Source of the DNA: Emergencia timonensis
Lineage (GTDB): Bacteria; Bacillota; Clostridia; Peptostreptococcales; Anaerovoracaceae
Direction of reading: 5' to 3'
Assembly: GCF_900086585.1 (NCBI RefSeq)
Contig: NZ_FLKM01000009.1
Coordinates: forward strand, 1,302,001 to 1,366,000
DNA length: 64,000 nt
Under the pieces are notes generated by a model. It was not told the origin of the DNA. It searched no databases and saw only the letters and a program-made list of their open reading frames with translations. The position numbers and the translations under genes were made by a program. Numbering within the stretch: position 1 is the stretch's first letter; every line of letters starts with the position of its first letter. Below are positions 57,715 through 64,000 of the stretch, piece after piece.

Positions 57715-58144
57715 TTCCCTTCAGTGCGGCGGGGTTGTGGTAATTTTTTCGTACAAACTTTGCCGTTTCATAAGAAACGATAATGAGGGCGATATAAGCT
57801 GGCAGCTTAAATAGGCCTCGAGGCAGAAGTGCTGCAATTACCAAACTGAACCCTTTTTCTTCGAGGGAAGACAAGATGTATGCGGCGGTAAAACCCAGGG
57901 AAAAGGTCTTACCGATTACCATGAGAATCACTAGAGGCATTAAAAAAAACAATGCTGAAAAAATCATAGCAGCAAGGATGGTAATGATATCACTTTTTAT
58001 GTAATCTGCAAGACTGGCTGCAAGACCAGGCAGCTCGGTGGAAATCATCATTTTTTCTGAAGGCACGGCGATTTTCGTAAAAACCCCGGCAGAAAAACTG
58101 ACGATTAAAAATAACGAAGCCAAGAATACAAATTTTTTATCCAT
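57623..58144 (-). CDS. spoIIM: SpoIIM, stage II sporulation protein M
   Basis: A 173-residue membrane protein with five helices and the family segments FLIVSFSAGVFTKI near the start, ALFFLMPLVILMVIGKTFSLG in the middle and LPRGLFKLPAYIALI later. In Bacilli SpoIIM scaffolds SpoIID and SpoIIP for engulfment. Start at 58144 after GGGGAGG. It lies opposite to its neighbours: its 3' end overlaps the NUDIX gene by 92 bases, and it is divergent from xerD. It may be a sporulation gene with its own developmental promoter; none was identified. Confidence 0.9.
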   Translation of the reverse strand: MDKKFVFLASLFLIVSFSAGVFTKIAVPSEKMMISTELPGLAASLADYIKSDIITILAAMIFSALFFLMPLVILMVIGKTFSLGFTAAYILSSLEEKGFSLVIAALLPRGLFKLPAYIALIIVSYETAKFVRKNYHNPAALKGIKPHLFHFLFCLAALIVSSILETFLLQIVL

Positions 58145-58231
58145 AGACAACCTCCCCTTTATAGGAAGCATATGTTGTTTTGGAATAAATATGACATGAA
58201 AAAAGACAGGATGAAAACGGAGATGACAAGT

Positions 58232-59122
58232 ATGGAACTAAATGAGTTCATTGATTATTTAAAACAGGAGAAGAAAACTTCGGAAAATACTTGCGAAGCG
58301 TACAATAGAGATTTGGCAGCCTTTGAGCGCTTTTTATACGCGAGAGGAATAGACACCTTAGAACAGGCCTCGAACACAGATGTCGTGGCATATCTGATGG
58401 AACTAAAAAACAGCGGGAAATCCAGAGCAACGGCGAATCGAAAGCTTTCTTCTATTAGAACTTTTTACAAGTATTTGATAAAGCAAGGACTGATCAGTGT
58501 AAATCCCACAGAGGATATCAAGTCTCCGAAAATTGAAAGAAAGAAGCTGGAGTATCTGACGATTGAAGAAGTAGAAGAACTGTTAACTGCGCCAGATGAC
58601 TCCATCAAAGGGATTCGTGACCGAGCCATGCTGGAGGTTCTTTACGCCACGGGCATCCGTGTAACGGAAATCATCGAACTGAAGATGAAAGATGTGAATC
58701 TGCGTATGGGTTTTATCACCTGCAATGGAGATCATGGCAGGGCGAGAATCGTGCCAATGGGAACTATGGCCAGAAAGGCCCTGGATAATTATATTCTGAA
58801 CAGTCGTAATTTCTTGATGAAGGATCAGGATCACGAAAGTCCTGACAGCGCACTGTTCGTCAATTATGTAGGGGAGCCGTTTTCCAGGCAGGGTTTCTGG
58901 AAGGTCCTAAAGCAGTACGGGAGAAAGGTGGGATTGGAAAGCAAAATCACACCTCATATTTTACGCACTTCTTTCGCCGTACATATGGTGCAGAATGGGG
59001 CAGACCTCAAATCCCTGCAGGAACTCATGGGTCACGAGGACATCATGGCCACACAGATCTATCTTTCCGTGACAAAAAATCGCATCAAAGACGTTTACGA
59101 CAAAACCCATCCGAGGGCGTAA
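58232..59122 (+). CDS. xerD: XerD-type site-specific tyrosine recombinase
   Basis: A 296-residue integrase-family protein, the normal XerD length when started at the ATG at 58232 after ACGGAG. The N-terminal SAM-like core-binding domain (ELNEFIDYLKQEKKTSENTC) precedes a catalytic domain with Arg in YATGIRVTEI, HxxR in PHILRTSFAVHM, His in GHEDIMATQIYL and the nucleophile Tyr of QIYLSV. The position beside spoIIM and nudF identifies it as a chromosomal dimer resolvase rather than a phage integrase. Confidence 0.92.
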   Translation: MELNEFIDYLKQEKKTSENTCEAYNRDLAAFERFLYARGIDTLEQASNTDVVAYLMELKNSGKSRATANRKLSSIRTFYKYLIKQGLISVNPTEDIKSPKIERKKLEYLTIEEVEELLTAPDDSIKGIRDRAMLEVLYATGIRVTEIIELKMKDVNLRMGFITCNGDHGRARIVPMGTMARKALDNYILNSRNFLMKDQDHESPDSALFVNYVGEPFSRQGFWKVLKQYGRKVGLESKITPHILRTSFAVHMVQNGADLKSLQELMGHEDIMATQIYLSVTKNRIKDVYDKTHPRA

Positions 59123-59156
59123 TCTGAAGGCAAGAAAGTGAACATGACAGAGTACC

Positions 59157-59206
59157 AAAAAGGGAGGCGGCAATCGTTCGAGAGGATGATTTGCCGCCTC
59201 CCTTTT
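59157..59206. terminator. Bidirectional terminator after xerD
   Basis: AAAAGGGAGGCGGCAA pairs perfectly with TTGCCGCCTCCCTTTT across an 18-base loop, so it can end both xerD and the convergent Rpn remnant. Confidence 0.92.
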
Positions 59207-59230
59207 GTTCGTTCATATAGAGGTCTTAGG

Positions 59231-59965
59231 TTATATTTTTTCAATTTCTTCTATAGAAAGACCGGTGTATTTGGATATGACCTCTGCGTTAAGGCCGTCG
59301 ACCTTCATTTTGCGGGCAGTATCAAAGGCAGCATCTTTTTTGCCCTCTTCCCGTCCCTCAGCAAGGCCCTCTTTCTTTCCGATGCTGTAACGTACATCCA
59401 GTTCCTCTTCCAGTGTCATAATCTGTTCGATCTCCTTTCTGCCGTTCAGTTCCGCCACCATCTGATGGATCTGGCCTATGAAGGGGTCGTTCCCTTCTGT
59501 CTCCTGGCTGCGCACATAGCCGAAGAACTCCTTCAGGGGATTCGGAACCTTTTCTATTGGACAGGTTGTGTTCAAGATAATTGTAAACGTTCCGTCCCCG
59601 TATGGCAAGGATTTTTTGACATCATATTTTTCGAAAAAGTAGATGGGTTCCTCCATTTCATAGTAGTCGAAGGTGCAGATGAAGATGACGAAGGACGGCC
59701 GCAGTTCTGTATAGTCTGCACCTGCGTGGAGCTGGTTGATGTCCATGGCGGCATGGTAGTAACGGCCGCGGAGGGGTAGGTAGGGCTGCTTCTGGACCTG
59801 CATTTCGATATCATACCAGGACTCCCCGTCGTCAAACAGGACGTCCAGGCGGACGCTTTTGGCGTAGAGTCCTGGTATGATGGTCTTCTCCGTCTCCGAT
59901 GAGGGCGGCGCAGGGAAACGGATCTTGCTGACTTTGCGGCCGGGCAGGATGCGTTCAATCAGCTC
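59231..59965 (-). pseudogene. Rpn family PD-(D/E)XK nuclease, 5'-truncated
   Basis: The open frame reads without a break from 59965 down to 59231, but its first codons (ELIERILPGRKVSKIRF) belong to about residue 30-45 of a normal Rpn/transposase_31-like nuclease. A stop TAA stands directly before them and no start codon is available there. The active-site region is complete: SVRLDVLFDDGESWYDIEMQ followed by YLPLRGRYYHA. The C-terminal helical tail KKEGLAEGREEGKKDAA is also present. Thus the N-terminal 30 or so residues are missing. An internal ATG at 59803 would give a 190-residue product without the catalytic aspartates. It is a degraded accessory gene. Confidence 0.85.
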
Positions 59966-60036
59966 TTACTTTCCAATTTTTACAAGAAAAAACTTAAAAA
60001 TTACGTATTTACAACAAACACAACCACGCGTACTAT

Positions 60037-60050
60037 GTTGTTACAACAAC
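60037..60050. promoter_or_regulatory. Possible operator for the RpiR regulator
   Basis: GTTGTT-AC-AACAAC is an inverted repeat 44 bases before the RpiR start. Related half-sites TTACAACAAAC (60010) and TTGTATACACAA (60068-60079) flank it, so the region may hold two or three binding sites. Confidence 0.5.
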
Positions 60051-60093
60051 AAGATAGCTATTTTACGTTGTATACACAATAGAAAGGGAGGAA

Positions 60094-60960
60094 ATGAATA
60101 CACGAATCGATAATAGGATCAAAAAGGCCATTTTAACAGAAACAGAGAAAAAAGTTGCGGAATATATTTCGAAAAATTTCGTAAATGTTTGTGCAATGTC
60201 TGCCCTGTCTTTAGGTGAAAAAATAGGGACAAGTGATACTTCCGTCATTCGTACTGCGAGAAAACTGGGATTTACAGGTTATTCTGATATGCAGAGTTTT
60301 CTCGCAAGTACGATGCAGGAAGAAATTGCACGAAGTGGCGGTATCAACTTTCTGCCGCCAGCTGCAAGATTTGACAAAAAGAGGGATCTGATTAATGCTC
60401 CGGACTTATATCAACAGGTCATGCAAAAAATCAATCATAACATAGATACAATCTTTGAGAAAAATGCTGAGGATGTGTTTACTAGTGCTGCAGAGATTAT
60501 ATTATCTTCGCAGAGAAAATTTGTCATGGGTTTTCGTGGCTGTGCAAGTGTGGCTCAATTGCTAGGCGGCTGTTTGAACGATGTTCTCAAAGATGTGCAT
60601 ACAGTTACTGATGCTGATTCTCGTGCGATTGGGGCGGTTTTAGATATTGGCAGAAAAGATTGTCTGATTGCGATAAGTTATCCCAGGTATGCACACATGA
60701 TATTTACCGCAATAGAAATAGCAAAAAAGGCGGATGCAAGGATTATCGTGTTAACAGATAAGTTAACGGCACCTATGACCAAGCATTCTGATGTAGTATT
60801 GCTTTCGGAAGTAGACAGTGCAACGATTAATAACTCTTATGTGGCTCCAAATGTAATCGTGGAAATCCTCATGGCAGCTGTGCACAGAAATCTTGATGAA
60901 AAGGGAAGAGCGAGATTGGAAGAGTTGGAACGTTATATTTCGGGAAAAGGCCTATATTAG
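60094..60960 (+). CDS. MurR/RpiR family transcriptional regulator
   Basis: A 288-residue protein: N-terminal HTH_6 domain (LTETEKKVAEYISKNFVNVC, LSLGEKIGTSDTSVIRTARK) and a SIS domain (about 110-260, KFVMGFRGCASVAQLLGGC, DCLIAISYPRYA). RpiR regulators usually sense sugar phosphates through SIS. Here the SIS ligand loop reads GFRGCASV in place of the usual GxGxS pattern, so the ligand may be different. GGGAGG is very close to the ATG. It leads the PLP enzyme and NhaC genes by short gaps, so it most likely controls them. Confidence 0.92.
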   Translation: MNTRIDNRIKKAILTETEKKVAEYISKNFVNVCAMSALSLGEKIGTSDTSVIRTARKLGFTGYSDMQSFLASTMQEEIARSGGINFLPPAARFDKKRDLINAPDLYQQVMQKINHNIDTIFEKNAEDVFTSAAEIILSSQRKFVMGFRGCASVAQLLGGCLNDVLKDVHTVTDADSRAIGAVLDIGRKDCLIAISYPRYAHMIFTAIEIAKKADARIIVLTDKLTAPMTKHSDVVLLSEVDSATINNSYVAPNVIVEILMAAVHRNLDEKGRARLEELERYISGKGLY

Positions 60961-60987
60961 CAATTTCTAGTAGAGAAAGGTAAATCT

Positions 60988-62277
60988 ATGGATAGAAAAG
61001 AAGACAGAGGATTATTGTTTGATGAAAAGACAATTTCTGCAATCAGGGATAAGTTTTGTCGTATTGATGTGGATGCGGACGGAAGTCAGAGACTATTTTT
61101 TGAAAACGCAGGGGGATCTTTACGTTTGAAATCAGTAGTTGAAATTTCTGATGAATTGAATCGGTATCCTGATTGCTATGCGCGAAATCACAAGTCGTCA
61201 TTGATGCTCCATGAGTATGAGGAGAGAGGACGACAGGATCTGCGGCTTTTGTTAAATGCCCAGGACGGAGCTATCGTTACGGATTTGACCGCATCCAGCC
61301 TCATGTTTAAGATTGTCGAACCCATTGTACAATATGGCAAGGGGACGAATATCGTGACCTCCGTTTTAGAACATCCATCGGCTTTTGACGCATGCAGATA
61401 TTTTGGAGAAAAATATGGCAAGGAAGTGCGGGTCGCCCCATCAAATAAGAAGACTGGAGGAGTGCTTGCAGAAGATGTAATCGAGCTTGTGGATAAAGAT
61501 ACGGTTCTTTTAAATGTGATCGCTGCGTCGAATATGACTGGCGCAATTACAGATCTTAAGACCATCGTGTCAGAAGCGCGGAAAATCAATCCGGATATTT
61601 ACGTCGTAACCGATGCAGTCCAGCATGCACCCCATGCAGTCATCGATGTAAAGGCTTTGCAACTCGACGGAATTAACATCGCTCCATATAAATTTTTTGG
61701 CAACAGAGGTATTTCCTTCGGATATGTTTCTGATCGTGTAAAATCACTGCCTCATTGCAGGATTCTGGATGACGAGAAGGATATTTGGGAGCTTGGCAGC
61801 ATCGTCCCGGCACATTATGCAGTCATTAGTGAAATCGTCAATTATGTGGCTTGGATTGGAGCGCGCTATACGGATTTAAAAGACAAAAGAAAGCAAATCG
61901 AAGAAGGAATGCGCCGCATACATCTTCAGGAACAGGCATTGCTGGCTAGAATGCTTTATGGTGACAAAGGAAAAACAGGGCTATTGAACTTAGATGGTGT
62001 AGATTGCTTTTTTGACTACACGAATTTGGCTGGCAGAGATCTTATTCTCGCAATGAAATTAAGCGGATTCGATTATGCTGAAGCGGTCAGCGAGTATGAA
62101 AAACGTGGCATCATCGTCTACGAAAGGGTGGCAGAAAGTTCATATTCTAAGAGAATGGTAGAATCATTTGGATTGGATGGGATTATAAGAGTTTCGCCGC
62201 TGCATTGTAATACGGCAGAAGAGATTGATGGATTTTTAAATATCACAAATGAAATCCTGGACAGCAAAAGAAGTTAA
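60988..62277 (+). CDS. Class V aminotransferase-fold PLP enzyme
   Basis: A 429-residue fold-type I PLP protein. FFENAGGSLRLKSVVEI is the N-terminal substrate-binding segment, TSVLEHPSAFDACRYFG and DAVQHAPHAVIDV give the cofactor-binding His and Asp, and Lys235 in APYKFFGNRG is the Schiff-base lysine. It belongs to the cysteine desulfurase/selenocysteine lyase/kynureninase-like class V group but lacks an obvious mobile Cys loop of IscS type. It probably removes a group from an amino acid imported by the next gene's product. Gaps of 27 and 30 bases to neighbours indicate an operon. Confidence 0.87.
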   Translation: MDRKEDRGLLFDEKTISAIRDKFCRIDVDADGSQRLFFENAGGSLRLKSVVEISDELNRYPDCYARNHKSSLMLHEYEERGRQDLRLLLNAQDGAIVTDLTASSLMFKIVEPIVQYGKGTNIVTSVLEHPSAFDACRYFGEKYGKEVRVAPSNKKTGGVLAEDVIELVDKDTVLLNVIAASNMTGAITDLKTIVSEARKINPDIYVVTDAVQHAPHAVIDVKALQLDGINIAPYKFFGNRGISFGYVSDRVKSLPHCRILDDEKDIWELGSIVPAHYAVISEIVNYVAWIGARYTDLKDKRKQIEEGMRRIHLQEQALLARMLYGDKGKTGLLNLDGVDCFFDYTNLAGRDLILAMKLSGFDYAEAVSEYEKRGIIVYERVAESSYSKRMVESFGLDGIIRVSPLHCNTAEEIDGFLNITNEILDSKRS

Positions 62278-62307
62278 TACCCCTATGTATTTTCACAGGA
62301 GGTTTTT

Positions 62308-63669
62308 ATGAACGAGCAAAACAAAAAAATTGAGTTTTTTGGAGGAAAACTTGGTCCATGGATTCCGATTATCGTTCTTGTTATCGGAATGATTACTGTG
62401 GTCATATTAAATAAAACCGATTTTTATGTCTATAACTTACTTACTTTGGGTACAATTTTAATTGCTTTCTTCTTAATTAAGAAAAAGAAGAGCTTTGGAG
62501 ATGTTGCGATTGCGGCACTTCAGGATTCCATGTTATCAATTCTGATTATCGCATTTCTGCTGGCAGGCATCTTGTCGAAGTTATTGCGCCTAAGTGGATT
62601 AATTGAGGCTCTGGTGTATCTTACAAGTGTCTTTAACTTGGATCCGGGATTTATCCCGGTGGTCTCTTTCATCATATGTGCGCTGATTTCAACAGCATGC
62701 GGAACTTCGTCGGGGGCAATTGTTGCAGTGCTCCCGGTGATGCTTCCTATTGGAATTGACTTGGGATGTGATGCGTCCCTTGTATGTGGTGCAGTGATAA
62801 GCGGAGCGCTGTTTGGTGACAATCTGGCCCCAATTTCTGATACGACCATTGCTTCAGCGCTCACACAGGAATCTAAAATCAACGACGTTGTAAGATCCAG
62901 GCTGCCCTATTCTTTGATTGCTGGAGGAATTTCCGCTGTACTGTTCATCATTTTCGGAAAGCTGACAGCGGATGTTGGTTCTACTGTTATCAGTGCTGAT
63001 GGCTCTACGGTTCGTGCTTTAGTCCTTTTAATCGTGCCAGTGATTATGATCGTTTTGATGAAAAAGGGTTGGGATCTGGCAGGAACATTAATTATCTGCG
63101 ACACCCTTGCAATCGTCATCAATCTGGTTCTGAGATTGATAAGCCCGGCTCAGATGGTGAATGCAGAAGGACCTGTTGTCGGCGGGATTAATAGTATGAT
63201 GGATATGATTGTCTTCTGCATCCTGTTCTTCATCATCATAGAGTCACTGAAAGAAAGCGGGGCACTGGATAGCATCAGCAACGGATTGTTGAAATTATGC
63301 AAGGGCATACGATCTGTTCAATTTATCATTATGATCGCTTCTGTATTTGGCACAATTGTTACTGCCGGAAGTTCTACAGGAATTACCTTTGTCGGACCCA
63401 TGGCTAACAAAATTGCAAAGAAGTTTGGAATTGCGGGCACTCGTTCGGCAAATCTGTTAGACACTACAGCTTGCGCAACCTGCGGATTCGTTCCGTTTTG
63501 TACACCTTATTTGCTTTCGTTGAGCATGGGGGCTGAAGTTACAGGAATTCCTGATGACTTTTCTTTCCTGAGTATTGTAAAATATGCTTTTCATCCTCTA
63601 TTTCTCATGATTGTATTCATAATTAGTATTTTGACTGGAAAGGGAAAAATCTTAGAAAAAGATCAGTAA
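62308..63669 (+). CDS. NhaC family transporter (Na+/H+ antiporter-like)
   Basis: A 453-residue, roughly 12-helix membrane protein. SFIICALISTACGTSSGAIV, GAVISGALFGDNLAPISDTT and LLDTTACATCGFVPFCTPY match the NhaC superfamily. Family members exchange Na+/H+, malate/lactate, or carry amino acids. Its place behind a PLP enzyme and an RpiR regulator suggests uptake of the enzyme's amino-acid substrate, not simple pH control. CAGGAGG precedes the ATG. Confidence 0.9.
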   Translation: MNEQNKKIEFFGGKLGPWIPIIVLVIGMITVVILNKTDFYVYNLLTLGTILIAFFLIKKKKSFGDVAIAALQDSMLSILIIAFLLAGILSKLLRLSGLIEALVYLTSVFNLDPGFIPVVSFIICALISTACGTSSGAIVAVLPVMLPIGIDLGCDASLVCGAVISGALFGDNLAPISDTTIASALTQESKINDVVRSRLPYSLIAGGISAVLFIIFGKLTADVGSTVISADGSTVRALVLLIVPVIMIVLMKKGWDLAGTLIICDTLAIVINLVLRLISPAQMVNAEGPVVGGINSMMDMIVFCILFFIIIESLKESGALDSISNGLLKLCKGIRSVQFIIMIASVFGTIVTAGSSTGITFVGPMANKIAKKFGIAGTRSANLLDTTACATCGFVPFCTPYLLSLSMGAEVTGIPDDFSFLSIVKYAFHPLFLMIVFIISILTGKGKILEKDQ

Positions 63670-63697
63670 GGAATGGCAAATTTTATAAAACTTGTGC

Positions 63698-63726
63698 TTG
63701 CACGTCCACTTTGTCTGTGATATAAT
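63698..63726 (+). promoter_or_regulatory. Promoter of rplS
   Basis: TTGCAC (63698-63703), 17 bases, TATAAT (63721-63726), giving a leader of about 75 bases before the L19 start codon. Confidence 0.8.
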
Positions 63727-63732
63727 ACTCAT

Positions 63733-63808
63733 GTTGTAATTACGGGCGGTCCTCTGCATACAGAAAATGAGTGGCAAGAACGTCTTGGAGGGAAGGAGGA
63801 ACCATACA
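63733..63808 (+). promoter_or_regulatory. Probable L19 ribosomal-protein leader
   Basis: GGTCCTC (63748-63754) can pair with GAGGAACC (63796-63803), which includes the ribosome binding site. Between them CAAGA-ACG-TCTTG (63775-63787) forms a hairpin. This is the arrangement of an autoregulatory leader that L19 could bind; Firmicutes are known to have such a leader. The match to the known family is from memory. Confidence 0.5.
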
Positions 63809-64000
63809 ATGAATATTTTAGATTCAGTTGCACAGGATTACTTAAAGAAAGATATCCCTGCATTTAACGTGGGAGACACCGTCAAGGTACACGTTAAAAT
63901 TAAAGAAGGTAACAGAGAGAGAATTCAGATTTTCGAAGGTTTTGTTCTGAAGAGACAGAACGGCGGAATCGCTGAGACTTTCACTGTTAGAAGAATTGCT
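63809..64000 (+). CDS. rplS: 50S ribosomal protein L19 (cut by window end)
   Basis: The first 64 codons are in the window: MNILDSVAQDYLKKDIPAF, GDTVKVHVKIKEGNRERIQI, FEGFVLKRQNGGIAETFTVR. This is the L19 N-terminal barrel, which contacts the 30S-50S interface. AAGGAGGAACC precedes the ATG. The remaining half of the gene, usually about 115 residues in total, lies beyond the window. Confidence 0.96.
   Translation, partial: MNILDSVAQDYLKKDIPAFNVGDTVKVHVKIKEGNRERIQIFEGFVLKRQNGGIAETFTVRRIA

Noticed and set aside
58232..59122. xerD as integrase of a mobile element that would explain the neighbouring accessory genes
   Set aside because: Its size, sequence and linkage to spoIIM and a NUDIX gene match the housekeeping XerD; no attachment repeats flank it.
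59572..59958. A 128-codon frame overlapping the Rpn remnant on the same strand
   Set aside because: It is out of frame with the recognisable Rpn sequence and rich in Ser, Pro and Arg, so it is a shadow.

Overview
The window reads as the chromosome of a spore-forming, low-to-mid GC Gram-positive anaerobe of the Clostridia. The evidence is an almost complete copy of the Bacillus/Clostridium purR-spoVG-glmU-prs-pth-mfd-spoVT-spoVB-mazG-hup-rqcP neighbourhood, four sporulation-associated genes (spoVG, spoVT, spoVS, spoIIM), strong AGGAGG ribosome binding sites and sigma-A promoters of the TTGACA-17-TATAAT type. The 16S sequence suggests a family XIII / Anaerovoracaceae-like lineage; that placement is inference and was not searched.

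Layout. (1) 1-1307: the end of a DUF1538 membrane protein translationally coupled to a P-II-like regulator. (2) 1476-22015: the conserved housekeeping block. It is interrupted at 10615-17445 by accessory genes (a BlaI/BlaR1 pair, a MarR/MATE pair, a phosphatase, a flavin-type oxidase, a GrpB-GNAT fusion) and carries a strange repeat-rich, gene-free stretch at 2710-3436. (3) 22220-30451: two giant soluble hybrid histidine kinases in tandem. (4) 30551-32841: a DUF421/DUF4363 pair and an MFS transporter. (5) 32863-38980: a complete rRNA operon with four near-identical tandem promoters, order 16S-tRNA-Ile-23S-5S-tRNA-Glu-tRNA-Leu, followed by a tandem repeat made from the 3' end of the tRNA-Leu gene plus terminator hairpins. 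(6) 39213-46463: a 2416-residue sortase-anchored thioester/VaFE adhesin behind a leader with two terminator hairpins. (7) 46559-50538: manganese catalase, an ECF sigma/anti-sigma pair, a secreted protein with an Ig-like segment, an HD-domain protein. (8) 50607-55489: a sigma-54-controlled split UxaA-type dehydratase/KdgT operon with its divergent PrpR-type activator, a good -24/-12 promoter and a candidate enhancer palindrome. (9) 55495-59206: an RNase H-fold nuclease, spoVS, NUDIX hydrolase, spoIIM and xerD. (10) 59231-64000: a 5'-truncated Rpn nuclease pseudogene, an RpiR regulator / class V PLP enzyme / NhaC transporter module, and the start of rplS with a likely autoregulatory leader.

Working together. 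The housekeeping block links cell-wall precursor supply (MurC, a GlmU acetyltransferase half, a SpoVB-like flippase) with PRPP synthesis and its purine repressor, translation quality control (Pth, RqcP), DNA repair (Mfd) and sporulation regulators. The accessory parts are mostly self-contained sensing units, each with regulator, operator and effector next to one another. No CRISPR array, complete insertion sequence or prophage was seen. The best candidates for something undescribed are the tRNA-Leu-derived tandem repeat (38573-38980), the promoter/hairpin repeat cluster upstream of murC (2710-3075), the sigma-54 split-dehydratase regulon and the RpiR/PLP/NhaC module.
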